Positions 1-11,151 of a stretch of DNA of 64,000 nt are shown here, piece by piece. Source of the DNA: Miscanthus floridulus. Taxonomy: Eukaryota; Streptophyta; Magnoliopsida; Poales; Poaceae. Both the position numbers and the translations under genes were made by a program. The stretch's first letter is position 1. The number at the start of each line of letters is the position of its first letter. The notes under the pieces are model-generated. The model ran no database searches. It was not told where the DNA came from and saw only the letters and a list, made by a program, of their open reading frames with translations. The stretch is taken from the NCBI RefSeq assembly GCF_019320115.1, contig NC_089598.1:27943491-28007490 (forward strand). Reading direction: 5' to 3'.

Positions 1-208
1 GTGCGCACATCTCCCAATAATCTTGGGCGGATGAAACGATGGAGCTCTTTGTTTTATATAATGTAGATCTGGTAAGTTACTCACACCGTTCCCCATTGTC
101 ATTCGCCGCCACAACCTTCTTCTTCCTCCTGTCGAACCCTATTCCTCTGAAAATCATCGCCAATCCCCTCGCCACCGCATCCACCCCCCTTAGTAAGGAT
201 AGACTAAT

Positions 209-3200
209 GGCGAAGAGAGACGCCCAGAAGAAAGGCGGAGTCATGGCGAAGGAATGGTGGAAGTCATAGAGCAATGAGCAAACCATCGAGGACCTCGTCG
301 CCATGGGAGTGCTCCACAACAAGGCACTCGCGGGATGGCGTGCACCGGAAGGAGAAAGCTTCCCCGATCCACAACTAGGTGAGATTGTGGTTTTCGAAGA
401 CTTCTTCAAACGGGGTTTTGGGATTCTAGTGCACCCTTTCCTTCAGGGTCTCTGCTTGTATTACGAGATTGGGATTTGCAATCTACATCCCAACTCGATT
501 CTTCTTGTCTCCACCTTCATCCATCTCTGCGAGTCTTATGGTGGCTTCCAGCCCCATTTCGACCTCTTTCGCCACCTGTTCTGTCTTCAGAAGAAAGGGA
601 GCGGTGGCTCGAAGATAGCCGGAGGCGTCTACCTGAATCTGTGCGACGGCATGAAAGCCCAATACTTGCACTGCCCCTGGAACACCTCACTGGACGAGTG
701 GTACAAGAAGTGGTTCTACATCCATGAAGAGCCGAACACCATCACTCTGTGCGACGTGGGGCTGATTTCAGAGAAGAAGAATAGCTAGATAGAGAAACCC
801 GAGAACCTAGAGCAGATCGCCGAACTGCTCGGGATGATCCCGTGGGGAAAGCTAGATGGCCCAAGTGTGGTCGGGAACTTCATCAGCCGAAGGATCTAGC
901 CTTGCCAGAAGAGGGTTCATCTAGGCTTCGAGTACCAGGGGAGCGTAGATCCGATAAGGACCAGGAAAGAGCCGCTCGACAAGATGGAAATCAAGGCCAG
1001 GATTGGGGAGCTATTCAACCTGGCCAATCCCAAAGCACGCCTTCAAGCTGGCTCGACCTCCCCTAAAGGTAAATGATGCCTCCTTTTAACTGTAGAGTCA
1101 TGTTGTAACAAGAAATTGACTGTTGTCCCTGTTTTGTGTCTCAGTGTAATGGTCGTGACCAGACAGTAGTGTTCGTGTCGCCTCCCCCCAGTGTGGATTG
1201 GCTGCAAGCTGCCGGCCCAGCCGCCCAGACCAGCGCTAGGACCAATGATGTCCACTGGGCGGCACTCGAGACCGTGGAGGATGCATCGACCAGAGCCGCT
1301 AGCAAGCGTCCGGCTGCTAGCAAACGATGCCAAGCCATCTTCCCCCTGTCGGACGATGAAGCAGAGGATGCAGACATCTTCCGACTCATCCCTTGAAAGA
1401 GGAGAAGACAAATGGGGTCGATGGAGCAGGGTGGCTCCTCTGTGCCAGCAGTGGTTGCATCACCGATCACCGCAACATAGAGGTCAAGCAAGGGAAACAT
1501 CGAGCATCAAACCCCGATGCCTGTACCGGAGGTGGAAAGAGTCCCGGTGGAACCTGCCGAGCACGCAGAGTAGGGGCGGTCGAGGAGACACTCCTTCGCC
1601 ACATCATTCCACAAATCGAAGCTGTAAGTATCTATATCTTTGATGTAAGCTTGTAATTTGCATTGGATACTATTATCTTCTGAACTTGTCTCTGATATAT
1701 TAGGTCGGCGTCCACCGAGAACCCCGACCAGCTAGCCGGGTGCAGCACAACTTCGCTAGCAATGGTGGGACAAACTACCTAGCAGCCAGCTATGGAGGAG
1801 CCTGTAGTAGGAACTCCGCCGGGACCTCAGCAGGCGGACGACCAGATGTCAGTCCCCGAGTGGCTGGTCGAGAAGACAATCGAGCAGAGTACAAGTGCTC
1901 TGAGCACAGACCCTGCTGAGGCGAATACCTTGGCGCTAAGGGAACCGAATCTAGCTGAGGAGCAGCAGCCAGAAGTGGTACAGAGCACTCTTGCCGACGC
2001 GACGACTCGTGGAAAAGCCATGGTGGTCGTGGAGTCTGCAGACTCCAGACCAGCACCGCCTCCCAAATAGGAGGCTAAAGAGGAAGAAGTAGAAGACGTC
2101 CTGGGCTGTCCCCAAGATAGGCGACAACATATATATGTGTCGCGCTGGCGGAACGACGAATAGGTTATGCACGAAGAAATCCCAGAGGTCGAAGAGACCC
2201 TAAGAGTCGAACGGGCGGCCAAGCGTCTGGTGACAGAAGTCCAGATATGTTTGGCTTGAATCCTTGACCCTGTTATGTTGTCGAACTGTCTGACTTAGCT
2301 TGTCTGTATGTAGGACTTGATGAAAATCGCAAAATACCGAAAGAGGTGCTTCGACCAGATTGAAGGGATCATGGCGACCAATAAAGAACTGGCGGCCGAA
2401 GTGGAACGCTTGCGGCGCCAACTTGAAGCCACTGACCAGGAGAGGACAGAGCGAGAAACACAGAACCAAAACCTGGTCGGCCAGCTCAATAACAAAGAGC
2501 GAGAGAAAACAAGTAAATTTGCATCTTATCATAGCAAGTGCAGGACTTGTGTTGTTGTATTCGTGGCAGTAACAGCTGTAATGCAGGTTTAGAAGCTGAA
2601 GTGACCCGCCTCCAAGGGGAAAATAGCCGTGTGACTGTAGAGTGTGGTCGCCTGAAGGAGGACAATGAGAAACTGGCATGCAGCTAGTCTCAACTCCAAG
2701 ACCACACCAACAAAATGAAGGAGGAACTGAAAAGTAAGTATTCCAAATCACCTTTCTCATTCTGTTGCCCACCTTGCCTTATCGTGTCATCACATTTGAT
2801 GTCTTGTACTGTGTTCAGTTTTGAAAGTCAATGCCAAGAAGCACCTAGAGGCCGTGATCAAAGAGTGTGACGACTGGAAAGCATGATGCCTCAAGGCCAC
2901 CGAGGAGCGGGACACATGGAAGAACCAGTGCCAAGAAGTGGCAACTGGCATTGTGCCTGTCCTCGACCTTATCGACCCAGCGCTTACAGAGGAAGAGCCG
3001 AGGATGGCCCAACTCGGACTGGTCGAGAGATGCAGACAAGCGTGGGGATGGTTCCAAGAGTTCATGAAGGAGGCGGGTGAGTACACGGGTGCCCATGTAC
3101 TAAGCATGGTGCGTGCCCACTACCCCCTGATCGATCTCAAGTGCCTGGAGGCTAGGTACCCGAAGGAGGTAGACCCAGACAAGGCAGAGGAGCTTTGGAT

Positions 3201-3294
3201 GGCCCAGCTTGACTTGTCGTCAAAGATAATTAGCGATATTAACCTGTGTGGAGGTGGGACAGCACCTGTACAGGGTACACCATTGACAAGTTAG
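209..3294 (+). pseudogene. Antisense accessory gene of the Tat element, gypsy-type transposase (Transposase_28-like), multi-exon
   Basis: Reading starts at the Met at 209, and the conserved N-terminal part (to about 787) contains the LAGWRAPEGESFPDP-like region known from plant 'putative gypsy type transposon' proteins. Further exons encode an acidic, low-complexity middle. A heptad-rich coiled coil follows (about 2350-2900, with AAEVERLRRQLEA), then a helical C-terminus ending at 3294. Good GT..AG introns lie at 1069-1144, 1624-1703, 2249-2313, 2513-2586 and 2734-2818, each 65-85 bp. Several in-frame stops (for example at about 267, 1396 and 1480) show decay. The gene is antisense to the retrotransposon RNA, so its introns cannot be spliced out of that RNA. 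Function in the element is unknown. The domain family is recognised with good confidence, the exact exon set less so. Confidence 0.7.
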
Positions 3295-4060
3295 CTAGAA
3301 ATGCCATCAGCTGCAAGCCAACCAACGAAGCCTGCGGTCTCGACCAGCTAGGCACCGGCAGGGCCATCCCCTTCAGCTCGACTAGCACAAGAGTCCCTAA
3401 GACTCAAGTAGGGTATCGAAAGCGGCGAGCAGTAAGTGCCATGCGCCCTGACCAGCCAATGTAATAGGCTTAGAGCTGTAGAAGGAGGACATAGTTGTGT
3501 TATTGTGAACTTGAGCCTCTTTAGGCAAGCTTGTAATAACGTAACTGTATATTATTATGAGCTTGTTTACTTTGTATAAAGCGTATTTAAGCTTGATACT
3601 TTATGTTGGTGTAACTAAGTAAGAACATGTTAATGTTCTATTTAGTTGTACCATCATGCTCGACACATCATCCCGAAAAGTTTGTGCGGCCCTAGTTTTC
3701 CATGTGGTCGGAGTGTGAGGTCCGGTGACCTGTGCACACGTAGACGCGGACAAGTTAAACCAAGGGGGACTTGCCGATCACCCGTAACGTAGAGAGCGGA
3801 TCCCATGCACGTATTGGGAGGAACCGGAGACAGGGCCTGCTCCAAAAACCATAGAAGGAGTGGTGGTCGGCTTTTACTGGCTAAGTTAGAATAACCATAA
3901 AACTCGAAGTGACACATTAGAGTGGTCGGAGAAATCATAATTGCTTTATTGAATTAAATCGAAAGTACAAGAGGAGTACATATCTCAGTAGTTAAGCATA
4001 GAAACGTCTAAGCTTATCGATGTGCCACGAGTTCGGTACGTCCGTACCGTCCAGGTGAGC
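3295..4060. other. Non-coding stretch between accessory gene and integrase
   Basis: No convincing coding signal is seen. It should hold the 3' untranslated end of the + strand accessory gene and the end of pol from the - strand, which converge here. An AT-rich segment at 3470-3650 would suit a polyadenylation region. Confidence 0.4.
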
Positions 4061-4061
4061 T

Positions 4062-5230
4062 AACCTGTAAGACATTGGTCATGTGACTTCCTTGATCATG
4101 AAGGGTCCCTCCCTTGGGGTTGCGAGTTTGTGTACACCAGCCTGGTTCATCTTCCACTTTAGGACCAAGTCCCCGACCACGAAGAAACGCTCTTTAACGT
4201 TCTTGTTGTAGTACCTGCGCAAAACAACAAGGTATTTGGCCGTGCGTACATAAGAATCGAGCCTTTTCTCTTTGGCGCTGTTCACTTCTAGCTCCCGTAC
4301 TTCATTGACCTTGCCTTCGTCAAAGTTCTCTACTCGTGCTGATCGGAAAGCTATATCTAGTGGGAGGACTGCCTCGGCGCCGTAAACCATAAAGTATGGT
4401 GAGACACCGGTGTTACGACTGGGCTGAGTTCGGAGGCCCCAGACCACGGCTGGTAACTCCTTGAGCCATCTTCTGAAAGCTTTATCGTTTTCTCTATACA
4501 TCCTCTTCTTCAATGCATCCAAGATCATGCCATTTGCCCGCTCGACTTGTCCATTGGCTCTAGGGTGCGCCACCGAGACGTATTTTACTACTATGCTCCT
4601 TTCATCGCAGAAGTCCCAAAAAGTGTTCCTGGTGAACTGAGTACCTAGATCGGTGATGATGCTGTTGGGTATGCCAAAACGGTGGATGACCTGGTCGAGG
4701 AATGTTATAGCCTTTTTTGAAGATGCCTGTACCAAAGGCATGTATTCTATCCACTTAGAGAATTTGTTAATCAGCACAAAGACGCATGTAAATTTCCCAG
4801 GAGCCGGTCTGAAGGACCCGATCATATCCAGTCCCTAGCATGCAAAGGGCCAAGAGGTTGGTATTATCTAGATCTCATGTGCTGGTACGTGGATTCTCTT
4901 GGCGAAGAACTGACAACCCTCACAGTGGCGGACTAGCTTCTCTGCGTCAGCTACTGCTGACGGCCAATAGAACCCTGCTCGAAAAGCCTTACCGACCAGT
5001 GTTCTTGAGGCCGTGTGGTTGCCGCAGGAGCCAGAGTGGATTTGGTCCAGGAGATGCTCGCCTTCTTCCTAGGTTATACACTTCATCAAGATTTCCTCCT
5101 TTGCGTTTTTGCGCCATAACTTGCCATCGACGAGTAGATATTGCTTACTGCGACGCATCAGGCGCTCGTTTTCTATCCGATCAGTATAACTGCTACCATC
5201 TATTAAGTACTTGATGAAAGGTGTTCTCTA
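4062..5230 (-). pseudogene. Integrase of the Tat element
   Basis: The enzyme inserts retroelement cDNA into the host genome. The - strand frame shows a zinc-binding HHCC region around 5050-4900 (CEGCQFFAK at its end). The catalytic core then begins with GLDMIGSF, continues with a second Asp in IITDLGTQF, and has the Glu in HPRANGQVERANG, so the D,D-E triad is still readable. The longest open piece is 4079-4825. A TAG just upstream of GLDM separates it from the zinc domain. The C-terminal part resembles the usual Tat tail (VGDLVLKW). It is downstream of the RNase H domains, as expected for Gypsy order. Confidence 0.85.
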
Positions 5231-5386
5231 GTCTGGCTCATGAGTGGTCGGAGGCAGCTCGGTTGTGCTCGGCACCGGAACCATAGCCACTAATTGCTGG
5301 TCTAGAGCTTTATCGACCGTGGAATCTTCGTCTTCAATGGAAGGCGTGAGCAGGTCTTGGACAAATATGCCATGTGGGATCTTGGC

Positions 5387-5746
5387 TCAGGATGATCCTA
5401 ACTTTGATAGCGCATCCGCTGCTTGGTTCTTGTCCTGGACCACGTGTATGTACTCGATGCCATAGAACCTACCCTCCATCTTTCTTATCGATTTGCAGTA
5501 TGCATCCATCTTTTCACTGGTCATGTCCCAGTCCTTGTTGAGTTGGTTGATGACTAGAGCTAAGTCTCCGTAGACGTTTAACACCAAGCTCAACCATAAT
5601 GCGTAAACCATGAAGGCATGCTTCATATTCGACAGCATTATTAGATGCCGGGAAATAAATCCTGAGGATGTACCGGAGCTGCTCCTTGGATGGTGACACA
5701 AAAAGAACTCCTGCTCCTGCACCGTCAATGTTGAGAGAGCCGTCAA
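5387..5746 (-). pseudogene. Second (archaeal-type) RNase H of the Tat element
   Basis: This open piece has an Asp-containing DLALVINQ segment and ends in KNQAADALSKLGSS, matching the RVT_3-type RNase H that plant Tat elements acquired in addition to their own. It lies between the native RNase H and the integrase zinc region, the known position of this extra domain. The N-terminal part is poorly preserved and partly in other frames. Confidence 0.75.
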
Positions 5747-5777
5747 TATTTGTCAGATCTCGGAGAGGTAGGCATGC

Positions 5778-6134
5778 TTAAGTCTGTCCACTCGACGACA
5801 AAATCGACGAGTGCCTGAGACTTGATTGTAGTACGGCTTGCAAATTCCAAGGAGAAGGGCATAGCTCCATTGCCCATTTGATGATGCGCCCGTTCGCATC
5901 CTTATTGCGGATGATGTCCCGCAAAGGGTACTCGGTCATGACCACCACACGATATCCGTCGAAGTAATGCCTCAACTTTTGGGATGTTATCAGTATGGCA
6001 TAGAGCAATTTCTGAATCTGTGGGTACCTGGTCTTGGATTCATTGAGTACCTCACTGATGAAATAAATTAGCTGCTGTACCTTATAGGTGTGGCCCGGCT
6101 CGTCGCGCTCGACCACCATGGTAGTGGAGACCAC
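5778..6134 (-). pseudogene. Native Ty3-type RNase H domain of the Tat element
   Basis: The - strand peptide contains the [28 protein letters not shown] and [18 protein letters not shown] segments that follow RT in Tat pol. The domain degrades the RNA strand of the RNA:DNA hybrid during reverse transcription. It is separated from RT by a frameshift near a run of G at 6380-6387 and from the second RNase H by a frame change. Confidence 0.8.
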
Positions 6135-6367
6135 CCGATTGGTTGCTGCAATGTAAAGTAGGAGAGTTTCGTCTTCTCTAGGAGCAGTGAGGACTGGAGG
6201 TGATGTAAGGTAATGTTTTAGCTACGTGAAGGCAGCGTCTGCTTCCTCCGACCACTCAAACTTCTTGGATGCTTTGAGCAGTTTGAAAAATGGTAGCCCT
6301 TTTTCTCCTAATCTTGATATGAAATGGCTTAGAGCGGCCATGCATCCGGTAAGCTTCTGGACATCCT

Positions 6368-7162
6368 TCACCTTTTTGGGGGGGGCTTCATGTCTAAGAC
6401 AGCTTTGACTTTCTCCGGATTAGGGCATATGCCATCGTAACTGACGATGTTGCCTAGCAATATACCAGAAAGAACACCAAAGACACACTTCTTTGGGTTT
6501 AACTTCCATTGGAATGTATTGAGGGCCGCGAAGGTACGTTTTAGGTTGTCAACAAGGGTATGTGCTTCCTTGGTTTTGACAACTACATCATCCACATAGG
6601 CCTCTACTAGGTCATCTTTTATCTCGTCTGCGAGGCAGGCCTGAATGGTGCGTTGGTATGTAGCCTCAGCGTTCTTGAGCTCCAACGACATAGTCGTGTA
6701 GCAGTAGGCGCCGAAAGGCGTGATGACAGATGTCTTGATCTGATCGTCCTTTTTGAGAGCGATCTGGTGATAACCAGAGTAGCAATCGAGAAAGGAAAGG
6801 AGCTCGCAACTGGCGGTTGAATCTACGACCTCGTCTATGTGAGGTAAGTCGAAGGGGTCCTTAGGGCAGTGTTTGTTGAGATTAGTGTAATCAACGCACA
6901 TTCTCCATTCATTATTCTTTTTGCGTACAAGAACTGGGTTGGCTAACCATTCCGGATGATACACTTCTTTGATAAATCTGACTGCCAAAAGCCATGTCAC
7001 TTCTACCCTAATCGCCTCCTTTTTGTCACGAGCGAACCGTCGTAGCTTCTGCTTGATAGGTTTGGCCTTGCTGTTGACATTTAAGGAGTGCTCGATCAAG
7101 TTCCGACGTACACCAGGCATGTCAGTAGGTTTCCATGTGAACACATCCATGTTGCTCCTCAA
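6368..7162 (-). pseudogene. Reverse transcriptase of the Tat element
   Basis: This 264-codon open piece covers most of the Gypsy RT palm and fingers: RKKNNEWRMCVDYTNLNKHC, FLDCYSGYHQI and the catalytic AYVDDVVVK motif, all with catalytic Asp residues intact. The C-terminal end GILLGNIVSYDGICPNPEKV is the usual RT thumb boundary. The 3' frame is lost at a poly-G tract near 6380. The upstream flank has a TAG where Gln would be expected (about 7183), which separates it from protease. Confidence 0.9.
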
Positions 7163-7183
7163 GAACCCGATGAGCGCGTCTTC

Positions 7184-7930
7184 CTATTTAGGATCCAGGT
7201 TAGCCCCGATAAGGGCCGTTTTGCTGGAGTCGCCATCGACCAGCTGGATCACCTTGTGCTCCTTTGACTTGATGTTCTTGCATGGAGTCTCGAGGTCTAG
7301 GATCTCGAGGTGGTCGGCTGAGGTCTTCTTAGCGTCGAGCACGGTCTCGGCCATGCGAATAGAGAGGTCGTGGGCCTCTGCTATTTTGAAGCTGTCGTCC
7401 TCATAGGTATAAGCTGCGTATACGTTGCCCCTGAGGGTTAGAACTCCTTTCTCGGTAGGCATCTTGAGCACCAGATACCTATAATGAGGTATGGCCATGA
7501 ACTTGGTGAGCAACGGTCGACCAAGAATAGCATGGTAGGTGCCGTCGAAGTCAGCGACCACGAAGTTGACGTAGTCGGTGCGGAAGTGGTCCAAAGTCCC
7601 AAATTGCATAGGTAGCGTGATCTGCCCGAGAGGTGTAGAGCTCTGTCTGGGGAGAACGCCCTAGAACTATGCCTCGTATGGCTTCAGGTCTGCCTAGGCT
7701 ATTTTCAGGGTGGGCAGGCTGTTCTTGAACAGTATATCGATGGAGCTGCCGCCATCGATAAGTACCCTGTCGAACTGAACCTTGTTGATACAAGGATCGA
7801 GGACCAGGGGAAAATGCCCTGGCTCAGGTATGGCGGCCCATTGGTCCTTCCTGCTGAAGTAGATTTCATGGTGAGACCACGGAGGGAGCCACGGATCAGT
7901 GAGAAGGTTGTCGGTGTTTGCCACGTTCAA
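7184..7930 (-). pseudogene. Aspartic protease region of the Tat element
   Basis: Two overlapping open pieces cover the retropepsin. The upstream one contains VLIDGGSSIDILF, the Tat-type variant of the DSG/DTG active site. The downstream one contains AILGRPLLTKF, the hydrophobic-Gly motif that closes the fold. Two or three TAG codons around 7660-7710 break the frame at expected Gln positions. The protease would have cut the Gag-Pol polyprotein in the virus-like particle. Confidence 0.85.
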
Positions 7931-8110
7931 GCAAGTGCGGGCGAGCAGCTTGCATTCTCATTTGGTCTTAATGGACACCTTGCCACCGATGATGGTGTGC
8001 ACGCGATCAGTTGGCTTGACGTATTTATGACGAGGGTCTACATCGTCATCGTCGTTATCCTCGTTGCGCTGTTCCCCTACGTCGTTAGGCTTGTTGGACG
8101 TATCCGGAAC

Positions 8111-9034
8111 CTATTGATGCGTGTAGATAGTCTTGAGGACGCGGCAATTCTCCATGGTATGGTTCGACTTAGGATGGAGCTGGCAGGGCCCCTTCAATGC
8201 TTTGGCGTAGTTGTCTTCGTAGTTATGACGTCCGCCGCCCTTTTTCATGGTATTGACCTCGCCGTCGTCTTTCCGAGCATGCTTGCTCCTATAATCGTCA
8301 TGGCAGTTGCGCCGCTGATTACGTTGGTCACGGTGGTCGTGGGAGTCATTGCGCTGGTTGTGGTGGTCAAAATTGTCGTTCCGACCACGATTGCCGCGGT
8401 AATCGTCGCGGTGTGAAGGGTGGTCGGAGCGTGGAACCCTTGCTGCTTCTTCAACAATTATCTTTTTAGCGTCGTCGGCGTCTGCGTATTTCTTAGCGGT
8501 GGCCAAGAGCACTGTGACTGATTCAGGTCTCTTCTGGAGGAGCTTATCTCTTAGGGCATCATGGAAGTGGAGGCCAGTGACGAAAGCCTCGATTGCCTCG
8601 TTGTTGGAGATTGATGGGACCTTGATGCGCATCTCCGAGAAACGCTGAATGTACTCACGCAGTGGTTCGTCTTTCTGATCTCGGATCCATTATAGATCAT
8701 ACTTGTTGCCGGGTTGTTCACAAGTAGCGATGAAATTGTCGATGAAGGCCTGCTTAAGCTCCTGCCAAGAATCGAAATAGTTCGCTGGCAAGCTAACCAG
8801 CCATTGGTGACCTGCATGACCAACAACGACTGGGAAGTAGTTAGACATGACGTGCTCGTCAGCCATGGCTGATCGGCACGCAGTTTCGTAGAGCATGACC
8901 CATAATTTAGGGTTTTCCTTATTGTCGTACTTCTGAAGTTTCTCGAGCTTGAAATTCTTGGGCCATATGACTTGGCGAAGGTGTGGAGCAAACTGCTTCA
9001 GACCCAGCGGCCCGTGGGTGATGTCATACTCCAT
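8111..9034 (-). pseudogene. Gag (capsid and zinc-knuckle) of the Tat element
   Basis: The upstream open piece (8690-9034) has the retrotransposon gag domain with the segments SLPANYFDSWQELKQAFIDNF. After one stop the next piece continues with the capsid C-terminal part (AIEAFVTGLHFHDALRDKLL). A long region rich in Arg, Asp, Asn and His follows, then a zinc-knuckle variant CQLHPKSNHTMENC (C-x2-H-x4-H-x4-C). The Arg/Asp/His-rich part is encoded by a near-repetitive tract around 8250-8420. Confidence 0.85.
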
Positions 9035-10658
9035 ACGGCAGTGGCTTTCGTAGGATGCTCGATCATCGGCTCTCTGGTTGATGCGAGCGCGCAGATTGCA
9101 TCCACCGAGGTAATGGCGGAGATCATTATTGCCATCGCGGCGATCTCGATTGCCATCTGGATTAGCTCTGCGATCGTGGTTATCGTGGCGATTGTCGCGG
9201 TTGTCCTAGCGGTCATTGTCCTGATGACGGTTGTCATTCTAGCCACCATCGTGGCCATCGTTGTTGCGTGAGCCATGTTGGTTGAGTGGCTATGAACGAC
9301 TTGGGTGCTGGCGGTTGTGGCTTGACTCGACTGATACGGATGGAGCCTAAGCCTGGTTTGCAATCTCCGCGGTCTGGGCCATAGCAACTGTTAGATAGGC
9401 TTGTATTTCGTCACGAACTTCTTGGGTTTCCGGGGTGTTCGGTAGCCATTGCATTGTCGCCATGGCGATGGCTACATTGGCGCTTGGAGTCTTGAAGACT
9501 TGTTTGTCTCCCACCCTGTCGAAAGCGTCGTTGAGGTCACGTGGCTAGACCCTTATGCGCCGTGCCTCCTGGTCTGCTTCGGCTTTGATTTGCCAGCGAT
9601 TAAACCAGTCAATGTTGTGTGCTTCGCGTGCAGTCCTTTCTTGTTCTGTTTCACCAACTACTGGTGGTTCATCATTGCTGACTACGTTGATCAAACCCCC
9701 TCGCCTTGGCAGGAAAGACGGGAATTGCGGGAATCCCAGGGCATGATCCGGGATATTCAGATCGTATTCGACGCCTTCATCCTCGTGATGCTGGAGCTTG
9801 GTGTGGATGGTGGCATCAGATGCGGTGCCAGACGAGAAGCTAGAGTCACCCTCTTGGACCGTGTGGACGGATCCTTCACGATAATCTTCAATCCAGACCA
9901 TGTTGACAAAGTTGTGTGGCTTTGGCCAAGGTCGGCGCATAAAACACAGATCCGAGCGGTGTTGTAGGTTGTACGCATAGCTGGAAGCAGTGTTTCACAG
10001 GCCGTAGGGCTGGACCTGGTGGTTCTCCATCGAGGCTTCGTACTCGGAGAGTCGGAGACCCGTTGTGAAGGTCGACTGGCGATGAGCGGAGCACCCCTCA
10101 AGAGTAGATATGACCACAAGATCTGTTCCAAGTCACGTAGGACGACTGGTCCGAGCTGGTTGGATAGATCTATCGTGGGGAGCGGTTACCTGCTCATTAG
10201 GTTGACTTTGAATCGTACTTACCAGAGCTAGGGTTTCAGCGAGTTTGGTGCCAACCCAATCGATGGAGTCGAGCAGGTCGGTGTTGTCGATCTGCTTCCC
10301 TTTGTAGTGGGGAAGTGAATGACGGGTTGTCGGCGTGGCTAAAGGTGACATAGGCATGGTTGGAGCCAGATGTACCATGGTCGGAGCCAGATCCATCGTG
10401 GTCGGAGCCGTATCCATAGTGGTCGGAGCCGTATCCGTAGTGGTCGGAGCCGTAGCCGTAGTGGTTGGAGCCATAGCCGATGCAAGTGAAGTAGTGGTCG
10501 GCGCAGACTGAATCCACGCCTCCTCCGTGGTCATGGCGACGGCGTCATCGGAGCCAGTGGTCCAGGTGATCTGGTCGACGATGAACGTGAGGCCGTTCGG
10601 CGTAGCCATGGAGCCAGAGATGATGACCATCTTGTTTGCTTGGAGAGCAATACGCACA
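9035..10658 (-). pseudogene. N-terminal Gag extension and leader of the Tat element
   Basis: Between the PBS and the gag core lie broken - strand open pieces at 9545-9940 (acidic, no known domain) and 10133-10678. The latter contains a 7-residue Ala-Pro-Thr-Thr repeat. A second Arg/Asp/Asn-rich low-complexity tract lies near 9110-9280. Long N-terminal Gag extensions are usual in Tat elements. I recognise no enzymatic domain. Confidence 0.55.
10357..10482 (-). repeat. Six-copy 21-bp tandem repeat in the Gag extension
   Basis: Six head-to-tail units of exactly 21 bp share the core TGGTCGGAGCC on the + strand. The period is a multiple of three, so on the - strand it encodes a 7-residue Pro/Thr repeat without shifting the frame. 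Confidence 0.9.
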
Positions 10659-10677
10659 CCCCCTACCTGGCGCGCCA
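10659..10677 (-). promoter_or_regulatory. Primer-binding site of the Tat element
   Basis: On the - strand, just inside the LTR, stands TGGCGCGCCAGGTAGGGGG, of the form used by Tat-lineage elements for tRNA priming of minus-strand DNA. It begins one base after the LTR. Confidence 0.75.
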
Positions 10678-10678
10678 C

Positions 10679-11151
10679 TATCGACGAAATATGGTCGGCA
10701 GTCTACCTAGGGGTATGCCCAAGGTAGTAGATTGTTGGCAGACAGATGCGCAAGCCACAAACAAGACGGTGACACAAGACGGACACGAGGTTTTATCCAG
10801 GTTCGGCCGCCAAGAAGGCATAATACCTACGTCCTGCGTCTGATTTGTATTGCTGTATGTCAATGAGAGATGTTTTTTAGAGGGATCCCCTGCCCGCTTT
10901 ATATAGTCTGGGAGGCAGGGTTACAGATCTGAAAACTAATCCTAGTCAGTTACAATTGCCATATGTGGCCAGATAAGGATTCCTATTCTAACCGACCAGG
11001 ATCCTGCTTGATCGCCAAATCTGCCTTGACTCCTTGCGTAGGACTCCAACCAGGTTGGCTAGGCCGCACGTCGTCTTTTAGATGGACTGGACCCATCGAT
11101 CTGGGCCGGTCCAAGCTTAGCTGTAAGGGTATAGGGGTTAATACCCCCACA
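10679..11151 (-). repeat. 5' LTR of the Tat element
   Basis: On the - strand it starts TGTGGGGGTATTAACCCC and ends GTCGATA (normally ...CA; the terminal C appears mutated to T) directly before the PBS. It contains a TATA box followed by the expected R/U5 leader. The length of about 473 bp suits the lineage. The partner LTR is outside the window. Confidence 0.8.
10897..10906 (-). promoter_or_regulatory. TATA box in Tat 5' LTR
   Basis: CTATATAAAG on the - strand lies in the middle of the LTR, about 220 bases before the PBS, where the LTR promoter is expected. Confidence 0.6.

Larger units (their letters stand above)
1..11151 (-). mobile_element. Tat-lineage Ty3/Gypsy retrotransposon, partial (left LTR outside window)
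   Basis: Reading on the - strand from the right there is an LTR, a primer-binding site, a gag region, aspartic protease, RT, RNase H, a second RNase H and integrase. An extra gene then follows on the opposite strand, and the window edge cuts the element before its 3' LTR. This order (dual RNase H, then an antisense accessory ORF between integrase and 3' LTR) is characteristic of the plant Tat lineage. All reading frames carry stops or frameshifts, so the copy is dead. Its right end abuts a fragment of a different LTR, into which it appears to have inserted. Confidence 0.85.

Noticed and set aside
7814..8416. 200-codon + strand frame, highly hydrophobic, looking like a multi-pass membrane protein
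   Set aside because: It is the exact antisense of the Arg/Asp/Asn/His-rich part of the Tat gag. GAC/AAC/CGC codons read backwards give Val, Ile and Ala runs.
8972..9271. Val/Ile/Ala-rich + strand frame
   Set aside because: Same artefact, antisense to a second Arg/Asp/Asn-rich tract of the gag extension.
10357..10482. CRISPR-like array
   Set aside because: Units are contiguous without spacers, in frame in gag, and the genome is that of a plant.
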